NCBI GenBank assembly: GCA_002363155.1
Contig: DEWH01000015.1
Coordinates: forward strand, 402-21,750
From: Ruminococcaceae bacterium UBA3215
GTDB lineage: Bacteria; Bacillota; Clostridia; Oscillospirales; Ruminococcaceae
Direction of reading: 5' to 3'
Length of the DNA: 21,349 bases
The position numbers and the translations under genes were made by a program. The notes under the pieces were generated by a model. The model was not told where the DNA came from. It did not search any database and worked only from the letters and a program-made list of their open reading frames with translations. This document shows, in pieces, positions 7,661 through 15,382 of the stretch. The first letter of the stretch is position 1; the number at the start of each line of letters is the position of its first letter.

Positions 7661-8979
7661 ACTGTATCTTTGTGTATTCCCAGTTTGAGAAGTCCGCTGC
7701 ATTCCCGTTTATGCGATAGACACCCGGCAGTGCGGGACGGTCATAGTGACCGCCGAAATCATACGGACGTAGGATCCTTTCTGTCCGAAGTTCTGCTGTT
7801 ATAGCGTCATTGTATGATACTCCGAGTTCCGAATGGTCTATTCCTGCGTATTCAAGTATGCTTGCCGTAAAATAGACGTTGTACAGCTCGGATTCCGTAT
7901 CTGTTCTGAGCTTGCCGTGTTCCGCTCCGGCAGGCTTTATCAGAAGTCCCGTCAGAATTTCGGAATCAAGTTTTTCGGCAATGGCTTCTTCATAGGATAT
8001 CTGCCTTCCGTGATCTCCTATGATTATGATCGTGGAATTGTCATAAATGCCGAGCTTTTTCATCTCATCAAACCACATGCCGAGTATCTCAAACTCGCCT
8101 CTTGCGGTAGTGACTGCATCGGGCGTGATGCCGGCATTTCCCGGATAAAGCATCGAAAGCTCTTCGCTGATGTCATGAGCGCAGTTCAGATGTATAAAGT
8201 CAAAAACGGGAGATCCCGTATCGGCATTAAGACCGTTCCTGCGGTAATAATCAAAGAATGCGATATCGGAATCAACGCCGACCGATGACCGGACCGGATC
8301 GTTTGTGTCTGTGACTATAAAATTGTTGGCGAAGTCTGAAGAAAGATTTATGGCAAAGAACGGCTTCAGAGCATACGGCATCATTTTGATCATAGATATT
8401 TTCAGCTGTGTCGGCATACCCGAGTTCACCGAGATTGTCAATGTGATATTCCATATTCTGCCTGCGGATATTGTCAACGAAACCGTAGGATTCGACATCT
8501 TCAAGGTTCTTGTACATAAACCTGTCAATTAAAAGATTAACGCGGTATCCTTCGTCATGCAGAGGCTTCAGAAGGCGGTTTTCCTCCCAGATCTTTTCGA
8601 TAAAATCAGTCTGGCTGAGATCAGCGTAATCCAGCCCGGAGAGCATTTCCGGCACAGACGGGAATGTGTTCGTATTCCGGCTGATGTTGTTTCTGTAAAA
8701 AGTGAACCCGTCGAATGTATCATAAAGCTCCGGATACCTGTCGAGAGCTTCCTGCATCCAGTTTCCGTCAAGCCTGTCGGTAAGGAACACGATCACATTG
8801 TTTTTCTTCGACAGTGACAGCATCGGCACCAGCGCTTCCGAAACCCCTATAATGAACTCGGAGGGATCGGCAGTGTATATTTCCGCCGGAGAGAAAAAGC
8901 AGAATGTAGATCCGGCAAAAAGGCTTATAGCCGCGAAAGTGATGATTGTTCTGAAATTAAAGCGTTCCTTTATACTCAT
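7659..8979 (-). pseudogene. Sulfatase-fold (LTA-synthase-like) gene, frameshifted and probably lacking its membrane domain
   Basis: Two overlapping frames encode one protein. The 5' frame (8979 to about 8388) has one membrane segment (residues 11-29), FFSPAEIYTADPSEF, then NVIVFLTDRLDG (61-72), FDGFTFYRNN and RNTNTFPSVPEMLSG. The 3' frame (from about 8387 down to 7659) continues with MMPYALKPFFAIN, FIHLNCAHD, the metal-site block IIIIGDHGR, LIKPAG, the usual C-terminal SYND block and DFSNW. Taking one A out of the AAAA run at 8384-8387 joins them into 439 codons. Family members I recall carry many membrane helices between the FFxPxEIY...EF segment and the catalytic domain; here the two abut at residues 45-60. 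Ancestral role: phosphoglycerol or phosphoethanolamine transfer at the cell surface. The 5' ATG overlaps the queH stop by 4 bp. The frameshift could be a sequencing error; the missing membrane region could not come from a single-base error. Confidence 0.82.
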
Positions 8980-9620
8980 ACCGGTCTGTTCTCCGTTCTG
9001 TTTCTTTCCCTCCTCGAAAACTCACAGCCGCAGTAGTCCTGACGGTAAAGCGAATACTTCTGCGAAAGCACGATAGAGCGCTTGTAGCCTTCTTTTTTCT
9101 TGAAATCCGAGAAAAGGTAGGGTACTCCCACACGCTCCGATTCCTCCGCTCCTATCTCGTTCAGTTTCCGTGCGTTCTTGAGCGGGCTTATCGACAGTGT
9201 TGTGGTGAAATAGCTGAAACCGCCGGCTTTTGCCGCGTCGGCAGCTTCCGAAAGACGCAGACGGTAGCACCGGAAGCATCTCTCTCCGCCCTCCGGCACA
9301 TCTTCATACCCTTTTGCGGTCTCATAGAACTTCTCCGGTTCATAAGCGCCCTCGGTGAATGTGACAGGATATCTGTGCGGCTGTTCGGAGACGAGCCTGC
9401 GCAGTTCAGCCGAGCGCTTTTCATACTCGGCTTTCTCTGAGATGTTGGGATTGTAGAAATGCACCGTTATCCGGAAGTATTCGGTGAGGTATTCGAGAAC
9501 ATAGCTGCTGCACGGCGCACAGCAGCAGTGGAGCAGCAGGGAAGGGACGCTGCCGGAAGCGGTGATCTCCGCTATCTTCGCGTCAAGCTCTTTCTGGAAA
9601 TTGATGTTCTGTGCGTTCAT
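8976..9620 (-). CDS. queH: Epoxyqueuosine reductase QueH
   Basis: 214 residues of the QueH (former DUF208) family. The enzyme reduces epoxyqueuosine in tRNA to queuosine, the last step of making this wobble base, as a non-homologous replacement of QueG. Signature cysteines are present: LLHCCCAPCSS (Cys32-34, 37), GERCFRCYRLRL (Cys115, 118) and DYCGC (Cys197, 199). In the characterised family these include Fe-S and metal ligands. Other blocks are FYNPNI (55-60) and TTTLSISPLKN (139-149). The basic C-terminus (RRERNRTENRPV) is unremarkable. The ATG overlaps the stop of the YcxB-like gene by 4 bp and the stop overlaps the next ATG by 4 bp, so it sits inside a coupled operon. No other queuosine genes are in the window. 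Confidence 0.95.
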   Translation of the reverse strand: MNAQNINFQKELDAKIAEITASGSVPSLLLHCCCAPCSSYVLEYLTEYFRITVHFYNPNISEKAEYEKRSAELRRLVSEQPHRYPVTFTEGAYEPEKFYETAKGYEDVPEGGERCFRCYRLRLSEAADAAKAGGFSYFTTTLSISPLKNARKLNEIGAEESERVGVPYLFSDFKKKEGYKRSIVLSQKYSLYRQDYCGCEFSRRERNRTENRPV

Positions 9621-10129
9621 TTCTCTGTCCCGAGCTTTGCGGCGATTATCTCTTCCGTTTCGCGGAGTTCTCCTGAAAGAACGGCATCTTTTTCGAGAAT
9701 GAGAAGAAGGTTGTCCTTCGTTTTGAGGAAGAATGCTGTTTTTCCGGATTCGATATCCTCTATACTGCTCCAGCCGATGACCCGCGCGGGCAGATTGTCA
9801 TGCACCACTGTTATGCCGGTCTCCGCTACCGAGCAGACAAGCCCCTTCTGTGAATCGTAAGCTTCCTTCAGCTTCTTTGCGCTCTTCTTCATTATTACCG
9901 ATATGATTATCGCGGCAGCCGCGTCGAATACCACTCCGCAGCCGGTAACGATAAGCATTGCCGCATTCTGCGTCATAATATAGCCTACTATGCCGAGTAT
10001 CGGCATGGCCGTAAGCAGCGCACCCATAAGTATAATAGGCAAAGCCTGTTTCACCGTACCGCCGAACAGAAGTATCTTCACATATTCGCGCACGCTCTTT
10101 TCGCTGCATCTCATTTCAAAATCAGTCAT
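9617..10129 (-). CDS. Membrane protein with two TM segments and YcxB-like C-terminal domain
   Basis: 170 residues. An N-terminal segment of about 28 residues is followed by two hydrophobic helices (about 30-52 and 56-79), a basic turn KKSAKKLKEAY, then a soluble domain of about 85 residues. The latter has the pattern of YcxB-like domains: GLVCSVAETGITVVHDN, then IGWSSIEDIESGKTAFFLKTKDNLLLILEKDAV, where a conserved Trp precedes the strand and an aromatic/Lys-rich end follows. No enzymatic role is known for such domains. The ATG overlaps the stop of the upstream phosphatase by one base (TGATG) and the gene overlaps queH by 4 bp. The family call is from pattern memory. Confidence 0.78.
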   Translation of the reverse strand: MTDFEMRCSEKSVREYVKILLFGGTVKQALPIILMGALLTAMPILGIVGYIMTQNAAMLIVTGCGVVFDAAAAIIISVIMKKSAKKLKEAYDSQKGLVCSVAETGITVVHDNLPARVIGWSSIEDIESGKTAFFLKTKDNLLLILEKDAVLSGELRETEEIIAAKLGTEK

Positions 10130-10737
10130 CAGAACAACCTCCCGAGTATTTCAAATACAGGTCCCTTCTGCCAGAGGAATGTGGAAAGCGCGATTGCTAT
10201 ACCCTCGCCCTGACCTATTACGAAATCGGCAGGACGGGCTTTCGGAAGCCCGTATCCAGCGCACAGGTTCATTATCACTCCGCCGTGGGTTATAACGGCA
10301 GCCTTTGTGATCTGATCGTGCATCATATCCTTGAATATCTCCTCAAGACCGTCGAGACAGCGCAGAGTGAACTCCTCCATAGTCTCGCCTCCCGGAGCTT
10401 TCGCGTCGAATCCGCCTTTGATCCACTCGGTGTATTCCGGAAGATCTTCGAGTTCCTGCTGTGTCTTGCCCTCGAACTCGCCGAAATCGCATTCCGCAAT
10501 ATTGTCTATCTGCTTTACATAACGATCGGGATAGATGATATCCGCAGTCTCCAGACAGCGTTTCAGCGGGCTTGAATAGACCTTCTGAACGTCCGGGTAA
10601 AGTCTGTCGTGGGCGTATCTCGTTATGGCGCAGTAGCCTTCGTCGCAGAGCGGCAGATCGGTAAGACCGATGTATTTCCCGTCGAGATTACCCTGAGTAA
10701 TACCATGCCGTATTAGATAGATAGTGTAATTTTTCAT
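10129..10737 (-). CDS. Histidine phosphatase family protein (phosphoglycerate mutase-like)
   Basis: 202 residues. The RHG motif with nucleophilic His11 follows a short beta strand (YLIRHGIT, residues 7-14). Partner residues are Arg10, Arg60 in SSPLKRCLETA, the catalytic Glu82 in ECDFGEFEGKT and His151 in ITHGG. The length and ECDFGEFEGKT block match CobC/alpha-ribazole phosphatase-type enzymes and broad-specificity phosphatases more than glycolytic mutases (about 230-250 aa). The substrate is not determined; no cobalamin genes are in the window. It is first gene of the operon with the YcxB-like protein, QueH and the damaged sulfatase-fold gene. Ribosome site AAGGAA lies 9 nt before ATG. Confidence 0.92.
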   Translation of the reverse strand: MKNYTIYLIRHGITQGNLDGKYIGLTDLPLCDEGYCAITRYAHDRLYPDVQKVYSSPLKRCLETADIIYPDRYVKQIDNIAECDFGEFEGKTQQELEDLPEYTEWIKGGFDAKAPGGETMEEFTLRCLDGLEEIFKDMMHDQITKAAVITHGGVIMNLCAGYGLPKARPADFVIGQGEGIAIALSTFLWQKGPVFEILGRLF

Positions 10738-10787
10738 AGCTGTGATTCCTTATCTGTAATAGCCGTATTTTGTGCGGAAAAATGGAA

Positions 10788-10817
10788 ATTATATTTAGTG
10801 CAGTTAACTTGTATAAA
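10788..10817 (-). promoter_or_regulatory. Probable promoter of the phosphatase-queH operon
   Basis: Minus strand TATAAT at 10788-10793 is exact. The best -35 is TTTATA (10812-10817) with an 18-bp spacer, 4 of 6 matches. It lies in the gap divergent to the XRE regulator, so the regulator could also act here. Confidence 0.5.
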
Positions 10818-10866
10818 ATCATATTAAGTTATTGACTGCAGGTGCTTTTTTTGTCGAAAATGCCAC

Positions 10867-10895
10867 TTTACATTTGTTTACATTTGTAATATAAT
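10867..10895 (+). promoter_or_regulatory. Promoter of the XRE regulator with embedded repeats (candidate operator)
   Basis: TTTACA (10867-10872), 17-bp spacer, TATAAT (10890-10895). The decamer TTTACATTTG is repeated in tandem (10867-10876, 10877-10886), covering the -35 and spacer. An inverted repeat TTACA-TT-TGTAA (10878-10889) abuts the -10. This position fits autoregulation by the downstream HTH protein, which is inference. An untranslated leader of about 75 nt follows, with no obvious structure. Confidence 0.8.
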
Positions 10896-10974
10896 AAATA
10901 TATATTCCTGTGTATCGCGTTCGAGAGAATGTGATGCATTTTGTATTATCAGTTGTTCTGAAAGGTTTGGTTTT

Positions 10975-11637
10975 ATGAATTCAGATTTCCCGAGAATTTT
11001 ATCGCTTCTGCGCAAGGAGCGTCATATAAGTCAGAAAGCCGCGGCAGCCGATCTCGGTGTTGCACAGGCCCTTCTTTCGCATTACGAAAAGGGCAAGCGC
11101 GAGTGCGGACTTGATTTTCTTGTCCGTGTGGCTGATTACTATAATGTATCTACCGACTATCTGCTCGGACGTTCTGCTGTGAGTTCCGGAAGCATCATCA
11201 CCGAGAGCGATATTCCCGATGCAGAGCTCCAGGGCAAGGCAAAAGCCGGTGACAACATCTCCGTCACAATGGCGAAGAAGCTTCTTATGAACAGCATAGA
11301 TATCATTTATGATATACTCGGAAAGATCGGCAATACCCGTCTCAGCTCGTCTGTGACGAATATTCTGAATCTTACGGTGTATAAGGTGTTCAGGCTGATC
11401 TTCCGTGCAAACAGAGCCAATACGCAGACCATGTTCGAGATACCGGACGAGCGTGCATGTCACATCGCTGATGCCGGCATTCACTTCGCGGAAGCGGATA
11501 TCGCTACCACAAACAAGAGCATTGACAGCGTAAGCACAGAGATATCCACCGTACTTATCGAGGCGCAGTATCCGAAACAGTCGCCCGCTCTGCTCAGCCT
11601 TATAAAGAGCAGCGAAGCCCAGCTGAAGAAGATGTGA
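10975..11637 (+). CDS. XRE-family helix-turn-helix transcriptional regulator
   Basis: 220 residues. Residues 7-64 form a Cro/C1-type HTH: ILSLLRKERHISQKAAAADLGVAQALLSHYEKGKR, then DFLVRVADYYNVSTDYLLGRS, with the classical YNVSTDYLLG end. The remaining 150 residues form a helical region that I do not recognise; it has no peptidase or cupin motif and might be for dimerisation or ligand sensing. The N-terminal domain type argues for DNA binding as a dimer. The gene is alone, with its own promoter carrying repeats and its own terminator, and divergent from the phosphatase-queH operon. Autoregulation and control of the divergent operon are both possible. No phage genes are nearby. Ribosome site GAAAGG precedes the ATG. 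Confidence 0.92.
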   Translation: MNSDFPRILSLLRKERHISQKAAAADLGVAQALLSHYEKGKRECGLDFLVRVADYYNVSTDYLLGRSAVSSGSIITESDIPDAELQGKAKAGDNISVTMAKKLLMNSIDIIYDILGKIGNTRLSSSVTNILNLTVYKVFRLIFRANRANTQTMFEIPDERACHIADAGIHFAEADIATTNKSIDSVSTEISTVLIEAQYPKQSPALLSLIKSSEAQLKKM

Positions 11638-11692
11638 GAGACACCGGGCTGACCGATGCTCCCGTCACATGACTTATAGTATTATGTCGCAG

Positions 11693-11726
11693 CCGCAGCG
11701 TGTAATTATTACGCGCTGCGGTTTTT
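11693..11726 (+). terminator. Terminator of the XRE regulator gene
   Basis: An 8-bp GC-rich stem (CCGCAGCG 11693-11700, CGCTGCGG 11714-11721), then a T-G wobble and GTA/TAC, with a loop ATTAT, followed by TTTTT (11722-11726). The T tract overlaps the stop codon of the convergent glycosyltransferase gene. There is no T tract on the minus strand, so it appears one-directional. Confidence 0.88.
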
Positions 11727-12726
11727 ATGCGTTCATTGCGTCCTCATAAACCTTTTTCAGACGTTCTCCGACTTTGTCGATGCTCTTGTCCTCGACTGCA
11801 TCGTGACCCGCGTCACGCAGCGACGGAAGCTTTCCGCCGGTTATATCTCTGATATATTTCTCGAACGAGTCGGTATCGGTTGCCTTGTAGCAGTCGGCAC
11901 CGCCTTTCAGCCAGTCGAAACAGCCGATATCGCGGACGACTACATTCGCCCGTGCGGCGAGCGCTTCAAGAAGCACGATGCCCTCGGTCTCCTCGTAAGT
12001 CGGGAATATATATACATCACAGCCGACATAAGCCTTTTTCAGCTCGTCGGGCTGCACATAGCCTGCAAAAGTGAGGTTCGGGAGCTTTGTGCGCACTGCC
12101 TTTCTTATCTTGTGCGGAATGGAGATCATCGGTGTCTTTCCGAACCAGATGAACTTGTGATCCGGCATACGCTTTGCAAGATCCACGAATGTGAGAATGC
12201 CCTTGCGCTGGAAGTAGAGACCGACTGCGATAACTGCTTTGTCATCGTCTTTAAGTCCGAATTTCTGACGGAACTCGGCTCTGTCGGTATCTTTCGGCTC
12301 ATAGAACGGGAGGTCTATGCCGTTTGATACTGCATAGACCGGCTTAGTGATGCCGTATCCTTTCAGCAGGCGCTTTGAATACTCGGTAGGCGTCACGATA
12401 ACGTCACCGGTGTTGTAGCAGGAGATTATCCACTTCTTGAAGAGACCGGACAGTGCATTTGCGAAGAAGAATGAATCGCGGAAGTCCTCCTCGGTGGAAT
12501 GCGCATGGTAAACGACTTTCCTGCCCATTTTATGAGCCTTTTTCGCAAGCCGTTTTGATTTCAGACCGAGGGTATTGATATGTACGACGTCCCAGTCCTT
12601 GTCCTTCGGATCGGTGGTGAACGGTATGCCGACGCTTGTAAGCGCTCTCTGCTGGTGCATTATCGCCCGTCCGAGCCCGGATATCTTGATTAGGTTCAAG
12701 CCCTCTGAAAAGAGCAATACTTTCAT
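11725..12726 (-). CDS. GT4 glycosyltransferase, CpoA-like glycolipid synthase
   Basis: 333 residues from the ATG at 12726, chosen because MKVLLFSEG is the natural first beta strand and GGAGAAGG lies just upstream; the longer frame to 12795 has no ribosome site. Blocks: SGLGRAIMHQQRAL, DVVHINTLG, HAHSTEEDFRDSF, TPTEYSKRLLKGYGI, SNGID, a C-terminal GLYFQRKG donor-site block, and the ETEGIVLLEAL E-x7-E motif. The overall pattern matches, from memory, diacylglycerol glycolipid glycosyltransferases such as pneumococcal CpoA, which add a hexose to glucosyl-diacylglycerol on the inner membrane face. The exact sugar and acceptor are inferred. It has no transmembrane helix, as usual for these peripheral enzymes. 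It lies 80 bp after the oxidoreductase operon, on the same strand. Confidence 0.88.
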   Translation of the reverse strand: MKVLLFSEGLNLIKISGLGRAIMHQQRALTSVGIPFTTDPKDKDWDVVHINTLGLKSKRLAKKAHKMGRKVVYHAHSTEEDFRDSFFFANALSGLFKKWIISCYNTGDVIVTPTEYSKRLLKGYGITKPVYAVSNGIDLPFYEPKDTDRAEFRQKFGLKDDDKAVIAVGLYFQRKGILTFVDLAKRMPDHKFIWFGKTPMISIPHKIRKAVRTKLPNLTFAGYVQPDELKKAYVGCDVYIFPTYEETEGIVLLEALAARANVVVRDIGCFDWLKGGADCYKATDTDSFEKYIRDITGGKLPSLRDAGHDAVEDKSIDKVGERLKKVYEDAMNA

Positions 12727-12767
12727 AACCTTCTCCAAACTTTGTATCAATTGATAATTGACAATTA

Positions 12768-12802
12768 TTCCGCGTTGCCCGTCTCTGACGGACAACGCGG
12801 AA
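12768..12802 (-). terminator. Hairpin after the oxidoreductase operon (possible terminator)
   Basis: A 10-bp GC-rich stem (12768-12777 with 12793-12802), a mismatch, then 5 more pairs and a TCT loop. It begins 4 nt after the gamma-subunit stop, a usual place for a terminator, but no clear U tract follows on the minus strand. It may instead stabilise the 3' end of the mRNA or allow partial read-through into the glycosyltransferase gene. An AT-rich palindrome, ATAATTG-A-CAATTAT (12754-12768), abuts it. Confidence 0.5.
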
Positions 12803-12806
12803 ACGA

Positions 12807-13337
12807 TCAGTATTCCATTCCGAGCTTCAGAGCCTTCATGTTGGCTTCGAGCTTGTCAGCTTTTTTCGGCGGTATGCACTTCTTCAATGCTTTCTCGATA
12901 ACGGCTTCATCGGTAAGACCGATCTCATTGAGGAGCTTGCCGGCGAGAATGATGTTTGCCATACCCTTGAGGTCGTTCTCGTTAGCCATTGCGGTAGCGG
13001 GAACGTAGAAGCACCTGATGTCCGTTCTGTCGGAAGTGCCTTCAACAAGGGTGCTGTCGATGAATGCCATTCCGTCGGGCTTTACGGCGCCGATGAACTT
13101 GTCAAAGCTGGGGGTATTCATAACGAGCAGCTGTGTGGGGTTGAGAATGAGAGGTGAGCCGATCGGCAGGTCACTTACAGTGACCGAGCAGTTGCAGGTA
13201 CCGCCGCGCATTTCGGGACCGTAGGACGGGAGCCACGAAACTTCCTTGCCCGCGTAAAGACCTACATAAGCGAGGAGCTTGCCGGCGAAGAGGATACCCT
13301 GTCCGCCGAAGCCTGCGAGTAAAAATTCGTTAGTCAT
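12807..13337 (-). CDS. 2-oxoacid:ferredoxin oxidoreductase, gamma subunit
   Basis: 176 residues from the ATG at 13337, preferred over a GTG at 13343 because AAGGAGGG is 9 nt from the ATG but only 3 nt from the GTG. The N-terminal block FLLAGFGGQGILFAGKLLA and later SYGPEMRGGTCNCSVTVSD are typical of the gamma subunit (POR/KOR gamma family, related to the C-terminus of IorB). This subunit helps bind CoA and shape the active site in the complex. It is last of four consecutive subunit genes (delta, alpha, beta, gamma). Substrate choice (branched-chain 2-oxoacids, 2-oxoglutarate) cannot be read from this subunit. Confidence 0.95.
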   Translation of the reverse strand: MTNEFLLAGFGGQGILFAGKLLAYVGLYAGKEVSWLPSYGPEMRGGTCNCSVTVSDLPIGSPLILNPTQLLVMNTPSFDKFIGAVKPDGMAFIDSTLVEGTSDRTDIRCFYVPATAMANENDLKGMANIILAGKLLNEIGLTDEAVIEKALKKCIPPKKADKLEANMKALKLGMEY

Positions 13338-13339
13338 GA

Positions 13340-14095
13340 TCACGCACCCTCCTTATTTCTTACCGGAGCGTCTTTGTAAACGCCGAGCGGATAGTAGGGT
13401 ATCATGTCGTTTTTGAGTCTCTCGATAGCCTTTACCGGAGTGAGTCCCCAGTTTGTGGGGCAGGTGGAGAGAACTTCGATGATAGAGAAGCCCTGCTTGT
13501 TCTTCTGGTATTCAAAGCCCTTGCGGATAGCAGCCTTTGCCTTGCGGATATTGGCGGGGTCGATTACGGTAACTCTCTCTGCGAGCGCTACGCCGTCGAG
13601 CTGGGAGAGCATCTCGCACATCTTTACCGGGAATCCCTCGATATCCGTGTTTCTGCCGTAAGGGGTGGTCTGTGTGACCTGACCGGGAAGGGTGGTCGGA
13701 GCCATCTGTCCGCCTGTCATTCCGTAGGTCGTGTTGTTGATGAATATAACGGTTATGTTCTCGCCGCGGGTAGCTGCGTGAACTGTCTCTGCCGTACCGA
13801 TAGCGGCAAGGTCGCCGTCACCCTGGTATGTGAATACGAACTTGTCCGGGTTGGCGCGCTTAACGCCTGTTGCAACAGCCGGAGCGCGTCCGTGGGACGC
13901 TTCCATCATATCGCAGCTGAAATAATCGTAAGCCATAACGGAGCAGCCTACCGGGCATACTCCTATGGTATCGCCCTCGATATCCATTTCATCTATTACC
14001 TCGGCAACGAGACGGTGAACTATACCGTGTGTGCAGCCGGGGCAGTAATGGAGATATACGTCTGTGAGGGCATGAGGTCTCTTAAAATCCGGCAT
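13340..14095 (-). CDS. 2-oxoacid:ferredoxin oxidoreductase, beta subunit (TPP-binding)
   Basis: 251 residues. The thiamine diphosphate motif is intact: GDGDLAAIGTAETVHAATRG followed by FINNTTYGMTGGQ. The N-terminal HYCPGCTHGI and GVCPVGCSV hold cysteines typical of this subunit and expected to bind the single [4Fe-4S] cluster near TPP. The subunit decarboxylates the 2-oxoacid and passes electrons to the delta subunit. Its ATG shares one base with the alpha stop codon (TAATG or TGATG type), and its stop lies 2 nt before the chosen gamma ATG, so stoichiometric translation is likely. Confidence 0.96.
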   Translation of the reverse strand: MPDFKRPHALTDVYLHYCPGCTHGIVHRLVAEVIDEMDIEGDTIGVCPVGCSVMAYDYFSCDMMEASHGRAPAVATGVKRANPDKFVFTYQGDGDLAAIGTAETVHAATRGENITVIFINNTTYGMTGGQMAPTTLPGQVTQTTPYGRNTDIEGFPVKMCEMLSQLDGVALAERVTVIDPANIRKAKAAIRKGFEYQKNKQGFSIIEVLSTCPTNWGLTPVKAIERLKNDMIPYYPLGVYKDAPVRNKEGA

Positions 14096-15162
14096 CAGTC
14101 ATTACCTCCCATTTCCTTTATCTTTGCGAGTATCTCTGCGGGCGCAGGGATAACGCCGCCCGTTCTTCCGAAGAACTCAACGGGTCTTGAGCAGTTTATA
14201 GCGAGCTTTACGTCATCGACCATCTGTCCCATGGACATCTCGACAACGAGCACCTTCTTTGCGTTCTTTACAGCCGCATTCAGCTCGTTTACGGGGAACG
14301 GGTACAGTGTGACAGGTCTGAATGCGCCTGCCTTGATACCGAGCTTTCTTGCCTCGTCAACTGCGGACTTTGCAAGTCTTGCGGTCGAACCGTATGCAAC
14401 TACTACGATATCTGCGTCATCGCAGTAATCTGCGACTGCCTGAGTCTCTGTCTTTTCGATCTCGGCATATCTCTCGTAGCGCTCGCGGATAGTTCTTTCA
14501 AGCTCGGGAGCCTGTAAGTAGAGGGAGTTGATGATGTTGTGCTTTCTGCTGTTCTTGTGACCGTTCGCAGCCCACGGCTTCTTTGAAGCGTCGGACATAA
14601 TGATCTCAGCGTCGTCGAATGCAACGGGCTCCATCATCTGACCGAGGAGACCGTCTGCGAGTACGACAGCGGGCATTCTGTACTTATCTGCGAGGTCGAA
14701 TGCTCTTGTTACGCAGTCAGCCATTTCCTGGACGGTGGAGGGAGCGAGTACGATGATATGGTAGTCACCGTGACCTACGCCCTTGGTGATCTGGTAGTAG
14801 TCCGCCTGGGAAGGCTGGATACCGCCGAGACCGGGACCTCCGCGCATTACGTCGATGATAACGCAGGGAAGATCCGCACCTGCGATGTAGGATATACCTT
14901 CGGATTTAAGGGAGATTCCGGGGGAAGATGAAGATGTCATGCATCTGATACCGGAACCGGCGCAGCCGTAAACCATGTTGATAGCCGCAACTTCACTCTC
15001 TGCCTGGAGGAACACGCCTCCTACCTTGGGCATACGCTTCGAGAGGTAAGCTGCGATCTCTGTCTGGGGAGTGATCGGGTAACCGAAGAAGCACTTGCAG
15101 CCTGCTCTCAGAGCGGCTTCCGCGAGGGCTTCATTTCCCTTCATCAAGCTCTTTTCAGCCAT
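14095..15162 (-). CDS. vorB: 2-oxoacid:ferredoxin oxidoreductase, alpha subunit (VorB type)
   Basis: 355 residues. The N-terminus SLMKGNEALAEAALRAGCKCFFGYPITPQTEI is the alpha-subunit signature; AESEVAAINMVYGCAGSG, MTSSSSPGISLKSEG and MRGGPGLGGIQPSQADY follow, with the C-terminal domain from about residue 235. Length and wording match proteins commonly named VorB (3-methyl-2-oxobutanoate oxidoreductase), but annotators also call them KorA, so substrate (2-oxoisovalerate and related branched acids, or 2-oxoglutarate) is uncertain. The reaction is 2-oxoacid + CoA + oxidised ferredoxin to acyl-CoA + CO2 + reduced ferredoxin, or the reverse. It shares one base with the preceding ferredoxin-like gene. 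Confidence 0.95.
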   Translation of the reverse strand: MAEKSLMKGNEALAEAALRAGCKCFFGYPITPQTEIAAYLSKRMPKVGGVFLQAESEVAAINMVYGCAGSGIRCMTSSSSPGISLKSEGISYIAGADLPCVIIDVMRGGPGLGGIQPSQADYYQITKGVGHGDYHIIVLAPSTVQEMADCVTRAFDLADKYRMPAVVLADGLLGQMMEPVAFDDAEIIMSDASKKPWAANGHKNSRKHNIINSLYLQAPELERTIRERYERYAEIEKTETQAVADYCDDADIVVVAYGSTARLAKSAVDEARKLGIKAGAFRPVTLYPFPVNELNAAVKNAKKVLVVEMSMGQMVDDVKLAINCSRPVEFFGRTGGVIPAPAEILAKIKEMGGND

Positions 15163-15377
15163 TATTTCTTACCTCCTGTTACTGTGATAGCGCAGTCCGG
15201 GCACATCATAGCGCACATAGCGCAGGCGATGCAGGCATCGTCGTCGATACAGTGAGCGGTGTAGTAGCCCTTCTTGTTCAGCTTTTCCTGTTGGATCTCG
15301 ACTATCTTCTTGGGACAGGCTGTTACGCACAGTCCGCACCCTTTGCAGCGGTCGAATTCAACTTCCATTTTTGCCAT
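15162..15377 (-). CDS. 2-oxoacid:ferredoxin oxidoreductase, delta subunit (2x[4Fe-4S])
   Basis: 71 residues from ATG 15377; the frame extends further upstream, but the ribosome site (AAAGGAAG, about 8 nt away) and protein start MAKMEVEFD support this ATG. Two ferredoxin motifs are complete: CKGCGLCVTACP and CIACAMCAMMCP, each binding a [4Fe-4S] cluster. The subunit relays electrons from the beta subunit to external ferredoxin. It is first of the four-subunit operon; its stop shares a base with the alpha ATG. A leader of 141 nt that can fold strongly separates it from the upstream ATPase gene. Confidence 0.95.
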   Translation of the reverse strand: MAKMEVEFDRCKGCGLCVTACPKKIVEIQQEKLNKKGYYTAHCIDDDACIACAMCAMMCPDCAITVTGGKK

Positions 15378-15382
15378 TGACC

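Noticed and set aside
7659..8528. Separate 289-codon gene inside the sulfatase-fold locus
   Set aside because: Its first 40 or so codons are out-of-frame antisense to nothing meaningful and overlap the correct 5' frame; only the part after about 8387 continues the family sequence.
10867..10886. Tandem decamer repeat as CRISPR or phage attachment site
   Set aside because: Only two copies, no spacers, no cas or integrase genes nearby; the position on a promoter fits an operator better.
12727..12795. N-terminal extension of the glycosyltransferase (23 extra residues)
   Set aside because: It crosses the hairpin, has no ribosome site, and adds residues before the natural first beta strand.
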